Origin: Porcincola sp945869225
GTDB lineage: Bacteria; Bacillota; Clostridia; Lachnospirales; Lachnospiraceae
Assembly (NCBI RefSeq): GCF_052118625.1
Contig: NZ_JBQKGW010000004.1
Span: 132,455 to 196,454, forward strand
DNA: 64,000 nt
Direction: 5' to 3'
Shown here: one piece after another, positions 8,499-16,850 of the stretch
How the letters are laid out: each line of letters opens with the position of its first letter
Numbering within the stretch: position 1 is the first letter of the stretch
The notes under the pieces: generated by a model
Databases searched by the model: none
What the model saw: the letters and a program-made list of their open reading frames with translations, nothing else
What the model was told of the DNA's origin: nothing
Program-made: the position numbers and the translations under genes

Positions 8499-10286
8499 TT
8501 ACTCCGCTTCTTCGTCTTCCTCAGCCGTGCACCGGATGTGAAGCTCATCCAGCTGCTGCTGCGTTACCTCGGAGGGCGCTCCCATCATGACATCCTGCGC
8601 AGTTTTATTCATCGGGAACGGAATGACTTCCCGGATGGAATCCTCCCCTGCCAGAAGCATAACCATGCGGTCAATGCCTGGCGCGATGCCGGCATGAGGC
8701 GGTGCCCCGTAAGTGAAGGCATTGTACATCGCCGGGAATCTCTTCTTGACATCTTCCTCGCCGAGACGAACCATCTCGAATGCCTTGACCATAATCTCCG
8801 GATCATGGTTCCGGACCGCTCCTGATGAAAGCTCGATGCCGTTGCAGACGATATCGTACTGGTCCGCCATGATCGAAAGAGGATCGATTTCACCTCTCTC
8901 CGCCTTCAGCAGGGTCTCAAGCCCGCCGCTCGGCATGGAGAACGGATTATGGCAGAACTCCAGCTCTCCGGACTCCTCGCCGATCTCATACATCGGGAAG
9001 TCCACAATCCAGCAGAATGCATACTGTTCTTTGTCCATATGGCCGGGAACTGCCGCGCCAAGCGTCTTGACCAGAACACCTGCCGTCTTCTGCGCCTGGG
9101 AAAGCTTTCCTGACGAAAGCGCAACAAAGTCACCCGGCTTCAGATTCAGCTTTGCAAATACCTGCTCCCTGATCGGCTTGACAAACTTTGAGATGCCGCC
9201 GACCAGCTCTCCCTGCTCGTCCACACGGAACCAGTATGGTTTGTCACCTGCCTGGACTTCAACGCCTGCCAGCGTCTTGTCGATGAACTTTCTGGTCTCA
9301 TTGAACCCGCTCACCACGACTGCCTTGACGACGCCGTTCTCAAACGGTCCGAAGCCACAGCCGCCCAGCACATCGGTCACATCCTGGACATACAGATCAA
9401 TTCTCAGATCCGGTTTGTCTGTTCCATACTTGTCCATCGCTTCCCTGTATGGAATCCGGAGGAATGGAGCCTCAGACGCCCTGTCATAGGTGCCGTATTT
9501 CGCAAACACCGGCGGAAGGACGTCCTCCATCACCTGGAATACATCCTCCTGGCTTGCAAACGCCATCTCCATATCCAGCTGATAGAACTCGCCCGGTGAA
9601 CGATCCCCGCGGGCATCCTCATCGCGGAAACAGGGGGCAATCTGGAAATAGCGATCAAAGCCCGCTGTCATAAGCAGCTGCTTGAACTGCTGCGGAGCCT
9701 GCGGCAGCGCATAAAACTTTCCTGGATGCTTCCTTGCAGGAACCAGGTAGTCTCTCGCGCCTTCCGGGCTGGAGGCCGTCAGAATCGGCGTTGTGATCTC
9801 CATGAAGCCATGATCCGTCATCGCCTGCCTGAGCGCTGCCACAACCTGGCAGCGGAGTATAATATTCTTCTTCACCTCCGGATTGCGGAGATCCAGATAA
9901 CGGTATTTCAGCCGCTGGGACTCATCCGCCTCACGGCTGCGGTTGATCTCAAAAGGAAGCTCGCTGTGGAAACACTTTCCAAGCACTGTCACCTTCTGCG
10001 GGACAACCTCGATCTCGCCGGTTGCCTGCTTTTTGTTCTTGGAGCTTCTCTCCCGGACCGTTCCGGTCACCTGGATCGTGGATTCTTTCGTGATATCCCT
10101 GAAGAGTCTTACCATCTCTTCTGTCTCGGCAACGACCTGCGTGGTTCCGTAAAAATCCCTCACGACAACGAACGCAAGACCGGCAGAAACAACACGCATA
10201 TTCTCAAGCCAGCCTGCAAGCGTGACCGTCTTTCCAACATCCCCAATGCGAAGCTCGCCACATGTATGCGTACGCGACTGCATCAT
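8499..10286 (-). CDS. aspS: Aspartyl-tRNA synthetase, bacterial type
   Basis: A 595-residue class II synthetase charging tRNA-Asp. It has an N-terminal OB-fold anticodon-binding domain (residues 1-110) and motif 2 in FRDEDARGDRSPGEF. The inserted GAD domain of bacterial AspRS covers about residues 290-410. Motif 3 is GIAPGIDRMVMLLAG near the C-terminus. All key residues are present and the length is normal. GGAGGTAGAGT precedes tandem ATG codons; the first is used here. No hisS neighbour and no T-box leader is seen. From sequence alone I cannot say whether it also charges tRNA-Asn. Confidence 0.97.
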   Translation of the reverse strand: MMQSRTHTCGELRIGDVGKTVTLAGWLENMRVVSAGLAFVVVRDFYGTTQVVAETEEMVRLFRDITKESTIQVTGTVRERSSKNKKQATGEIEVVPQKVTVLGKCFHSELPFEINRSREADESQRLKYRYLDLRNPEVKKNIILRCQVVAALRQAMTDHGFMEITTPILTASSPEGARDYLVPARKHPGKFYALPQAPQQFKQLLMTAGFDRYFQIAPCFRDEDARGDRSPGEFYQLDMEMAFASQEDVFQVMEDVLPPVFAKYGTYDRASEAPFLRIPYREAMDKYGTDKPDLRIDLYVQDVTDVLGGCGFGPFENGVVKAVVVSGFNETRKFIDKTLAGVEVQAGDKPYWFRVDEQGELVGGISKFVKPIREQVFAKLNLKPGDFVALSSGKLSQAQKTAGVLVKTLGAAVPGHMDKEQYAFCWIVDFPMYEIGEESGELEFCHNPFSMPSGGLETLLKAERGEIDPLSIMADQYDIVCNGIELSSGAVRNHDPEIMVKAFEMVRLGEEDVKKRFPAMYNAFTYGAPPHAGIAPGIDRMVMLLAGEDSIREVIPFPMNKTAQDVMMGAPSEVTQQQLDELHIRCTAEEDEEAE

Positions 10287-10489
10287 ACTCTACCTCCTGA
10301 CGCGGGCCTGAACTTCCGCACAGACGCCCCTGCTGACGACCTGAAAGAACCCCCGCCTTGAATTTTCACACTCCGGATATTCTACTATTTCTGCCGGTTT
10401 CTGTAAACCAGCCAGCTGCAACCTTCGTAAAATCAGCTGCAGCCTCCGCAAAGTCCTTCCCGGACGGTCCTTTCAGAGTCCGTATCTCT

Positions 10490-11074
10490 TTACGGCGCAG
10501 TCCTGGTCGGAATGTAAACACCCTTATAGTGCTTGATCTCATGATCCCGCTTTCGCTCATCCGGGACCTGATATCCGTGGAGCCCGATCAGCCGCTGATT
10601 GCTGCTCCCGCGAAACAGGAGCGTGGAATCCTTCTTCTCCAGTACAAACTCGCCATCCACCAGACAGTCAATATAGGAAAGCATTTCGTCCGTCACCTCA
10701 GTCCGGACCTTCACTCCTGTGCTGGATACACTGTCACTCAGAAGATCCTTCTCGTATGTATACCCTGTATAGCACCAGATGTCCTTTTCCGGATACGTTT
10801 CCCGGACCTTTCTGAGCAGCTTCACCAGCACACGCTGGTTCTCCGGTTCAAATGGCTCTCCGCCCAGCAGCGTCAGCCCCTGGATGTACACCGGGCTCAG
10901 CAGCCGCAGAAGCTCCGCCTGCGTCTCCTCCGTATAAGGCTTTCCATACTGGAAATCCCAGGCCATCGCATTGAAGCACTCCCTGCAGTGATGCCGGCAG
11001 CCTGACACAAACAGGCTGACCCTCACGCCTGGTCCGTCGGCAACATCGACTCCTTTGATATTCGCGTAGTACAT
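10490..11074 (-). CDS. nrdG: Anaerobic ribonucleotide reductase activating protein
   Basis: A 194-residue radical SAM enzyme that installs the glycyl radical on NrdD. The cluster-binding CxxxCxxC motif is in SGCRHHCRECFNAMAW near residue 28. The downstream LTLLGGEPFEP is the SAM-binding GGE motif. The start at 11074 (MYYANIKGVDVADGPG) follows GGGAGAAG and matches the family start; the open frame reaches 22 codons further upstream without similarity. It lies about 240 bp downstream of nrdD on the same strand, with a stem-loop between them. Confidence 0.95.
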   Translation of the reverse strand: MYYANIKGVDVADGPGVRVSLFVSGCRHHCRECFNAMAWDFQYGKPYTEETQAELLRLLSPVYIQGLTLLGGEPFEPENQRVLVKLLRKVRETYPEKDIWCYTGYTYEKDLLSDSVSSTGVKVRTEVTDEMLSYIDCLVDGEFVLEKKDSTLLFRGSSNQRLIGLHGYQVPDERKRDHEIKHYKGVYIPTRTAP

Positions 11075-11228
11075 ATTGCTTCTCCCATCCCGTTGTTCTT
11101 GTGTCTTCCGGCTGCCGTCCATTTGCGCATGAGACTGCATTTTTCACAGCTGCCGCACCTCTCCACCTTCCCGGTTCAGCCAGGCGGCATCCGATTCATG
11201 TTAAGCCGGCACCTTTCAAGCCTGAAGA

Positions 11229-11259
11229 AACAGGCGCCCGCTTCAATCGGACGCCTGTT
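11229..11259 (-). terminator. Stem-loop between nrdD and nrdG
   Basis: AACAGGCG-c-CCG and CGG-a-CGCCTGTT form a 12-bp stem with a 7-nt loop, with a G-U pair in minus-strand RNA. A modest U-rich tail follows. It may reduce nrdG expression relative to nrdD. Confidence 0.5.
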
Positions 11260-11317
11260 CCCATCATTCATATGGTGATTCAGATACTTTTGATCCCCCG
11301 CGCCTGCGTGCTTGCGA

Positions 11318-13573
11318 TTACAGGTGCAGTACCCTGTCCTTGATCTCCTGCGTTCTTCCCTGATTCCAGAACTGGGTTCCGATATAACCACAGGTACGTC
11401 TTGCAACGGACATCTTGGTCTGATCGGTATTGCCGCAGTTCGGGCAGACCCAGATCAGCTTTCCGTGCTCATCCTCGTGGATCTGAATCTCCCCATCATA
11501 CCCGCAGACCTCACAGTAATCGCTCTTGGTGTTGAGCTCCGCATACATGATGTTCTCATAGATGAACTGCATAACCGAAAGCACTGCCGGAATATTGTCC
11601 TGCAGGTTCGGCACCTCCACATAGCTGATTGCGCCGCCCGGGGAGAGCTTCTGGAACTCCGACTCGAACTCCAGCTTGCGGAATGCGTCGATCTTCTCTC
11701 TGACATTCACATGGTAGCTGTTGGTGATGTAGTTATGGTCTGTGACATCCTTGATGATGCCGAACCGCTTCTGCAGGCACTTTGCAAACTTGTATGTTGT
11801 GGATTCCATCGGCGTACCGTAGAGCGAGTAGCTGATATTCTCCGCTTTTCTCCACTTCATGCAGTAATCATTCAGCGTCTGCATGACCTTCAGTGCAAAT
11901 GGCTTTGCCTCCTCATCGGTGTGACTCTTTCCGGTCATCTCCACGCACATCTCATACAGGCCGGCATAGCCGAGGCTGATGGTCGAGTAGTTTCCGAACA
12001 GCAGCTTGTCTATCTTCTCGCCCTTCTTCAGCCTTGCAAGCGCGCCATACTGCCAGAGAATCGGTGCCACATCTGACGGCGTACCCATGAGTCTCTCATG
12101 ACGGCAGCGGAGCGCCCTGTGGCAAAGCTCCAGGCGCTCATCAAGAATCTTCCAGAATTCGTCGAACTTGTCCGTTCCGGTCTTCTCCGCCTCCCGGACA
12201 GCAGAGCAGGCGACGTCGACGAGGTTGATCGTGACAACCCCCTGATTGAAGCGGCCATAGTACTTGTGCTGCCCCGGCGTGTAATCTCCTGCCTCTGCCT
12301 TGTTGCCAGCGTTGCAAAGTCCCTCCGGCTGCTGTTCATTGTCCGGTGTCAGAAAACTTCTGCAGCCCATGCACGGATAGACATCGCCCTTGAGCTCCTT
12401 CATCTTCTTCGCAGAGATATAATCCGGCACCATCCGCTTTGCCGTGCATTCCGCAGCCAGCTTCGTCAGATACCAGTACTTGGAATCCTCTGTGATGTTG
12501 TCCTCATCCAGCACATAGATCAGCTTCGGGAACGCCGGCGTGATCCACACGCCCTTCTCGTTCTTGACGCCCTGCATCCGCTGGCGGAGCACCTCCTCAA
12601 TCAGCATCGCCAGGTCTTCCCGGGTCTGCCCCTCCGGCACCTCGTCCAGATACATGAACATCGTCACAAACGGCGCCTGACCGTTGCAGGTCATCAGTGT
12701 AATCAGCTGATACTGAATCGTCTGGATTCCCCTTGTAACCTCATCCTTCAGGCGGATCTCGGCGATCGACTCAACCTTCTTCTCGTCAATCTCTTCCCCG
12801 ACCGCCCGGAGCTCATCTGCCGTCTGCTTTCTGAGTTTCTTTCTGCTGATGTCGACAAACGGCGCCAGATGCGCCAGCGTGAAGGACTGCCCGCCGTACT
12901 GGTTGGATGCCACCTGCGCGACAATCTGCGTCGTGACGTTCGCTGCTGTGTAGAAGCTGTGCGGCTTCTCAATCAGCGTCTCGCTGATGACCGTCCCGTT
13001 CTGAAGCATATCCTCCAGGTTGATCAGATCGCAGTTATGTTCCTTCTGTGCATAATAGTCCGAATCATGAAAATGAATGATCCCAGCTTCATGCGCCCGG
13101 ACAACCTCCTCCGGAAGCAGGATTCTGCGGCTCAGATCCCGGCTGACCTCACCGGCCATATAATCACGCTGAGTGGAGTTGATGACAGGATTCTTGTTGG
13201 AGTTCTCCTGCTTTACTTCCTCATTGTTCTGCTCGATCAGCGCCAGGATACCGTCGTCGGTCGTGTTGGACTTGCGCGCAAGCGTCCTCTTGTAACGGTA
13301 GCGGACATACTTCTGCGCCACCTCAAAGCCGCGCATCTCCATGATACCGGTCTCGACCATGTCCTGAATGTCCTCGACATTGACCGCATGAGGCGCCCTG
13401 CGGACCTCCCGGGCGACATTCTCGGACACCGCACGGATCTGCACATCGCTCATCTGGTGGATCGGATCCACCTCCTTGTTCGCCTTCTCAATGGCATTGA
13501 AGATCTTCTCAATGTCAAACGTAACTTCCTCTCCGTTGCGCTTGATCACGTTTGTCTGTACATTCTCTTCCAC
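11318..13573 (-). CDS. nrdD: Anaerobic ribonucleoside-triphosphate reductase, class III
   Basis: A 751-residue oxygen-sensitive enzyme reducing NTPs to dNTPs. An N-terminal ATP-cone (VIKRNGEEVTFDIEKIFNAI) is followed by the ten-stranded barrel with CNGQAPFVTMFMYL. A C-terminal zinc site has paired cysteines in CEVCGYDG and CPNCGNTD. The glycyl radical loop is RRTCGYIGTQFWNQGR. I prefer the GTG at 13573 (VEENVQTNVIKRNGEE), which follows GGAAGGGGCGGAG. An ATG 22 codons upstream has no ribosome binding site and would add residues outside the family. A strong promoter and a candidate NrdR box lie about 150-210 bp upstream. Confidence 0.95.
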   Translation of the reverse strand: MEENVQTNVIKRNGEEVTFDIEKIFNAIEKANKEVDPIHQMSDVQIRAVSENVAREVRRAPHAVNVEDIQDMVETGIMEMRGFEVAQKYVRYRYKRTLARKSNTTDDGILALIEQNNEEVKQENSNKNPVINSTQRDYMAGEVSRDLSRRILLPEEVVRAHEAGIIHFHDSDYYAQKEHNCDLINLEDMLQNGTVISETLIEKPHSFYTAANVTTQIVAQVASNQYGGQSFTLAHLAPFVDISRKKLRKQTADELRAVGEEIDEKKVESIAEIRLKDEVTRGIQTIQYQLITLMTCNGQAPFVTMFMYLDEVPEGQTREDLAMLIEEVLRQRMQGVKNEKGVWITPAFPKLIYVLDEDNITEDSKYWYLTKLAAECTAKRMVPDYISAKKMKELKGDVYPCMGCRSFLTPDNEQQPEGLCNAGNKAEAGDYTPGQHKYYGRFNQGVVTINLVDVACSAVREAEKTGTDKFDEFWKILDERLELCHRALRCRHERLMGTPSDVAPILWQYGALARLKKGEKIDKLLFGNYSTISLGYAGLYEMCVEMTGKSHTDEEAKPFALKVMQTLNDYCMKWRKAENISYSLYGTPMESTTYKFAKCLQKRFGIIKDVTDHNYITNSYHVNVREKIDAFRKLEFESEFQKLSPGGAISYVEVPNLQDNIPAVLSVMQFIYENIMYAELNTKSDYCEVCGYDGEIQIHEDEHGKLIWVCPNCGNTDQTKMSVARRTCGYIGTQFWNQGRTQEIKDRVLHL

Positions 13574-13725
13574 GATAGCTCCGCCCCTTCCCACTGATTC
13601 ATCATACAATACCTTATCCTTGCCGGAATTCTTCTGCAAACACGCACAGATTGTCTGTTTATTCTGTCAGCAGCCGCTCATATTTCATTTGCTTTATCCA
13701 GATATAGGCATGTATGTTTTCTTTT

Positions 13726-13741
13726 TCACAATATCTTGTAT
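13726..13741. promoter_or_regulatory. Candidate NrdR box
   Basis: TCACAATATCTTGTAT matches 13 of 16 positions of the known NrdR box ACACWATATATWGTGT. A much weaker copy (CCAGATATAGG core) is centred 31 bp away near 13702; NrdR sites usually come as pairs about three helical turns apart. The better box lies just downstream of the predicted nrdD transcription start. Confidence 0.55.
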
Positions 13742-13755
13742 GTTTGTGCCTTGCT

Positions 13756-13784
13756 ATCATATCGCAGCAGTACTCCTTTTGCAA
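13756..13784 (-). promoter_or_regulatory. Sigma-A promoter of nrdD
   Basis: On the minus strand TTGCAA and TATGAT are separated by 17 bp. Transcription would start near 13749, giving a leader of about 175 nt before the GTG start of nrdD. Confidence 0.65.
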
Positions 13785-13977
13785 CATGGCAAAATAGACA
13801 AACTCCTGACTGCCTTTCTCGAAGGTCATTCCGCAGGACGTTTCAGGAACGCGGAAATCAGGCAACTCTCCAAACGCTTCCCCGCTGACAGACGGCGTGC
13901 GCTGCGGCTGATGATCCCGAACATATCAGGATTTCAGCGGCTGCTGCACACGCTTCGTGCAATTTGACGAAGCCAGC

Positions 13978-14042
13978 CGCCAGGAGTCATGATCTGCAAG
14001 CAAGCCTGCATCATGGCTTCCGGCTCGCCGCCTTCACAAAAA
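13978..14042 (-). repeat. Dispersed 65-bp hairpin repeat, copy 1
   Basis: One of three near-identical copies in the window (others at 21338 and 50530). The shared core includes CATGATCTGCAAGCAAG and TGCATCATGG, whose flanks fold back into an imperfect stem of about 17 bp. Like the other copies it directly abuts the A-rich arm of an intrinsic terminator serving a minus-strand gene. It carries no gene. The rest of 13640-14111 holds the nrdD promoter and nothing else clear. Confidence 0.85.
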
Positions 14043-14075
14043 TCCCCGCAGAGTCAAAGACCCTGCGGGGATTTT
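14039..14075 (-). terminator. Intrinsic terminator after the unknown/DUF1858 pair
   Basis: A 13-bp stem AAAATCCCCGCAG/CTGCGGGGATTTT with an 11-nt loop. A-run and T-run flanks make it effective in both directions. It lies 36 bp past the stop of the minus-strand gene at 14112. Confidence 0.85.
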
Positions 14076-14111
14076 CCTCCATGTCAGTCCGCACTGCAGC
14101 CTGACCGGCGT

Positions 14112-14693
14112 TCATGATTTTTTTCGGATTGTGTAATGCATCCCGCCATTCTCATCCAGCGCGAACGGTGTGCCATCCAGCATTCCCGCCATCACACTGC
14201 TGCGGATCCTATAGTAGACAGCCGCATCGCCGTCCCACCCGGCTGCATGGATATCCTCTGCCATATGCCAGGAGACCTGGTCATCGGAGCTGCCGTCGAC
14301 AACATTCACCCTATCACATGGCATCCCGTTTAAGAAGAAATCCTCGAATGCGCGGTAGATGCCGGAAGCAGAAGCGGCATCCGGTCTGTTCATCTGTCCG
14401 AACGCATACGCGACGCCGAGAAGTTCCTCCAGACGCTCCGGATGCCCGGAAAGCACGCCCTTCACCAGAGAAGCAAGCCTTGTCTCCGAATCTGCGATAC
14501 GGCTCTGAAGCCATCCGTGGATATTGGTGACATCGATCACGCTCTCCAGTTCCGGGAGACGCACCGCAAAGTCTTCTGGTTTCCCGATCCACCCCTTCTC
14601 TGCCGAGTATGCAGCCAGTTTTCCAGCCAGCTCTTCCTGTTTCCCGATTTTATGATACAGCCAGTAGTGAACCGGCCCCAGATATGCACTCAT
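14112..14693 (-). CDS. Unknown protein paired with a DUF1858 protein
   Basis: A 193-residue soluble protein I do not recognise. It is mostly helical by eye, with no signal peptide, membrane segment or cysteine motif. It begins SAYLGPVHYWLYHKIGKQEEL. A central acidic/helical region contains HPERLEELLGVAYAFGQMNRPD, and a C-terminal part resembles a small sensor or binding domain (DGTPFALDENGGMHYTIRKK). The ATG at 14693 follows GAGGGTGAG and starts 8 bp after the DUF1858 stop, so the two are almost certainly co-translated. The partner family is linked to hybrid-cluster and redox proteins, so an anaerobic stress or metal/redox role is a guess only. Confidence 0.75.
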   Translation of the reverse strand: MSAYLGPVHYWLYHKIGKQEELAGKLAAYSAEKGWIGKPEDFAVRLPELESVIDVTNIHGWLQSRIADSETRLASLVKGVLSGHPERLEELLGVAYAFGQMNRPDAASASGIYRAFEDFFLNGMPCDRVNVVDGSSDDQVSWHMAEDIHAAGWDGDAAVYYRIRSSVMAGMLDGTPFALDENGGMHYTIRKKS

Positions 14694-14700
14694 CTGCTTC

Positions 14701-14916
14701 TCACCCTCTGCTCTCTGCAATCTTACTGTTGACCTCTTTCACGACCGCCTCCGCATCCACACCGTGGACCATGCAGGCGTCCCGCAGGCTCTCCCCGAGA
14801 GATGCCGGGCAGCCAAGACAGTGCATGCCGATTCCGAGCAGAACATCTGTCGTCTCCGGGTACTGGCTCACCAGCTCACCGATCAGTGTCGTCTCATCTA
14901 CAAACTTACTTTCCAT
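14701..14916 (-). CDS. DUF1858 domain protein (small CxxC redox-type protein)
   Basis: A 71-residue protein covering exactly one DUF1858 domain: LIGELVSQYPETTDVLLGIGMHCLGCPASLGESL. The conserved CLGC pair is at about residues 33-36. DUF1858 is the domain at the N-terminus of ScdA/YtfE-type iron-cluster repair proteins and near hybrid cluster proteins, where it is described as a redox-disulfide domain. Two ATG codons in tandem follow AGAGGTGG; the second gives the better spacing and is used here (the first would be 14919). It is the first gene of a two-gene operon with the unknown protein at 14112. Confidence 0.85.
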   Translation of the reverse strand: MESKFVDETTLIGELVSQYPETTDVLLGIGMHCLGCPASLGESLRDACMVHGVDAEAVVKEVNSKIAESRG

Positions 14917-15021
14917 CATATGCCACCTCTTCTGCATTTTCCGCTGTCACCTGTATGTCTCAACTGTATGGTGGCATTATAATGGGGAATTAATAACTTT
15001 TACGTTGTCATAGCAACATAA

Positions 15022-15858
15022 TTATCCTTTCACGCTTCCTGCTGTGAGCCCCTTCACAAAGAACTTCTGGCAGGAAATGAAGACAATGAGGATCGGAATC
15101 AGGCTGAAGACCGACAGGGCGAACACATATCCCCACTGCGTGAACTGGTGCTGGCCGAAGAACCCGGAGATGGCAATTGGCAGTGTCCGCTTCATGTCAT
15201 CATTGATGACCGTGTTCGCCCACGGAAATTCCTCCCATGCTGTCAGAAAATTAAAAATCGAGATTGAGGCGATCCCGGGTTTTGCAAGCGGAAGCACTAC
15301 ATGGAAATACACGGTAAAAACATTCCCGCCATCGATATAGGCGGCTTCATCCAGTTCCCGCGGAATGTTTTCCACGAATCCCTTGATCATAAATGTTGAA
15401 TACGGGATGACCCAAGCAGTGTAAAAGGGGATCAGCCCGCCAATGCTGTTGATCGTATGGAGCTTCACGGCCAGCTCATACTGCGGCACAATCATCGTCG
15501 TTCCGGGAATGATCATCGTCAGGATGATGAACGCAAACAAAAATCTCCTTCCCGGGAACCGGAAACGTGCGATACAGAACGCCAGCGCGGAGGATACAAC
15601 TGCCGACAGGGCAACCGTACTCACAGAAACGAGGACGCTGTTCAGAAAGTTGTGCAGGAATCTGCCCTGCGAGAGGACGTACCTGTAATTTTCCAGCGTG
15701 ATTTCCTTCAGCTTCGGAAAGAACTTCGGCGGATACTCGTACAGAGCCCCATTCGGCTTCAGCGAGGTACTGATCATATACACCATCGGCAGGACAACGA
15801 TTACCATGCCGGCGATCAGAAGGACATACATCCACAGAGCTGTTCTCTTCTTCCTCAT
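15022..15858 (-). CDS. Carbohydrate ABC transporter permease, MalG type (maltodextrin operon)
   Basis: A 278-residue membrane permease with six predicted helices. The EAA loop, which docks the ATPase, reads ELDEAAYIDGGNVFTVYFHVVLPLAKPG. It ends with the usual QKFFVKGLTAGSVKG tail of the MalG family. It is the last gene of the lacI-GH13-binding protein-permease-permease operon and starts 4 bp after the partner permease, with GGAGGATGA as ribosome binding site inside that gene's end. It should import malto-oligosaccharides given the GH13 neighbour. No ATPase gene is linked. Confidence 0.92.
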   Translation of the reverse strand: MRKKRTALWMYVLLIAGMVIVVLPMVYMISTSLKPNGALYEYPPKFFPKLKEITLENYRYVLSQGRFLHNFLNSVLVSVSTVALSAVVSSALAFCIARFRFPGRRFLFAFIILTMIIPGTTMIVPQYELAVKLHTINSIGGLIPFYTAWVIPYSTFMIKGFVENIPRELDEAAYIDGGNVFTVYFHVVLPLAKPGIASISIFNFLTAWEEFPWANTVINDDMKRTLPIAISGFFGQHQFTQWGYVFALSVFSLIPILIVFISCQKFFVKGLTAGSVKG

Positions 15859-15861
15859 GGT

Positions 15862-16749
15862 TCAGTCATCCTCCTTCCTCTGCATAAGCCGGAACTGTAC
15901 AACTGCCAAAACCGCCAGGGCAAGTGCAATGATGAAGGACAGCGCTGCCGAATAGCCGAATTTTCCGCTGCTGAACGCCTTGTAATACATCCATGTCAGA
16001 ACAACCTCCGTCTCATGCCCCGGCTTTCCGTCCGTGATCAGCTTGGTAGATGTATAGACGTTAAACCCTCCGATTGTCAGCATAACAAGCGCAAAGAGGA
16101 TGGTTCCTCTGATTCCCGGCAGCGTCACGTGGACAAACCGCTGCCAGACTCCGGCGCCGTCCATCGACGCGGACTCATACAAGGACTGCGGCACCTGCTG
16201 CAGCGCCGCCAGGAAGACAACCATGTTCCAGCCGATCCCCTTCCAGATTCCCAGCAGCATGGCAACCGTCATGCCACCCCACCTGGAATCGAGCCAGTGG
16301 ACATTCTGAGAAGTTATGTGAATCACATTTGTCAGAAAATAATTCAGCATGCCTTCCGTATTAAAAACATATTTAAAAACCAGGGAGGCAATGACCCAGG
16401 AAGTAATCACCGGAAGATAGTATGCTACACGGAAAAAGATCTTCGCATGGGTGATCGAGTTGATCAGCATCGCAACAAGCAGTCCGAGAATCATCTGCGC
16501 CGGGACGGTCACAAGTGTATAGACGATGGTATTGGTGAACGCCACCCTGAAGTTTTGATCACTCAGAACTGTTCGATAGTTTTCAAATCCGATGAATTTC
16601 TGGTCGAAAAATGAACCGAAATCCCATTTAAAAAAGCTCATCCAGAAGAGTCTGACGATCGGATAAAAGGTAAAGATACCAAAGATCAGCAGTCCCGGCA
16701 GCAAAAGCGCAAGAACCCGGACTTTATTCCAGCCTTTCAGTTTCATCAT
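15862..16749 (-). CDS. Carbohydrate ABC transporter permease, MalF/UgpA type (maltodextrin operon)
   Basis: A 295-residue permease with six predicted helices. It begins KLKGWNKVRVLALLLPGLLIFGIFTFYPIVRLF and carries the EAA motif in LYESASMDGAGVWQRFVHVTLPGIRG. It pairs with the MalG-type permease downstream to form the membrane channel. It lacks the long second periplasmic loop of E. coli MalF, as is normal for Gram-positive CUT1 systems. AAAGGAGACTGCAGC precedes the ATG. A strong stem-loop in the gap to the binding-protein gene probably sets the binding protein above the permeases. Confidence 0.92.
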   Translation of the reverse strand: MMKLKGWNKVRVLALLLPGLLIFGIFTFYPIVRLFWMSFFKWDFGSFFDQKFIGFENYRTVLSDQNFRVAFTNTIVYTLVTVPAQMILGLLVAMLINSITHAKIFFRVAYYLPVITSWVIASLVFKYVFNTEGMLNYFLTNVIHITSQNVHWLDSRWGGMTVAMLLGIWKGIGWNMVVFLAALQQVPQSLYESASMDGAGVWQRFVHVTLPGIRGTILFALVMLTIGGFNVYTSTKLITDGKPGHETEVVLTWMYYKAFSSGKFGYSAALSFIIALALAVLAVVQFRLMQRKEDD

Positions 16750-16769
16750 GCTGCAGTCTCCTTTAAAAT

Positions 16770-16808
16770 GGGGCAGCCGCAGGTTTAAATGCGCCCTGCG
16801 GCTGCCCC
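16770..16808 (-). other. Intercistronic stem-loop, binding protein to permease (maltodextrin operon)
   Basis: A perfect 13-bp stem GGGGCAGCCGCAG/CTGCGGCTGCCCC with a 13-nt loop, lying just ahead of the permease ribosome binding site. A second smaller stem (AACCCGC/GCGGGTT) lies at about 16820-16848. No long U-tract follows, so mRNA stabilisation or partial termination is likelier than a full stop. Confidence 0.75.
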
Positions 16809-16850
16809 GGATATCATATAACCCGCAATCCAGGAGAGGCGGGTTGCCGG

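Noticed and set aside
12098..13597. A 499-codon open frame antisense to nrdD
   Set aside because: It mirrors the GC-rich third positions of nrdD, has no ribosome binding site and no recognisable domain. The same applies to long antisense frames at 15457-16614, 25285-26313 and 32287-33495.
13659..13967. Two short frames upstream of nrdD (minus 13659-13865, plus about 13740-13967)
   Set aside because: The minus one runs through the nrdD promoter. The plus one has plausible codon use near its end but no ribosome binding site. Neither has supporting signals.
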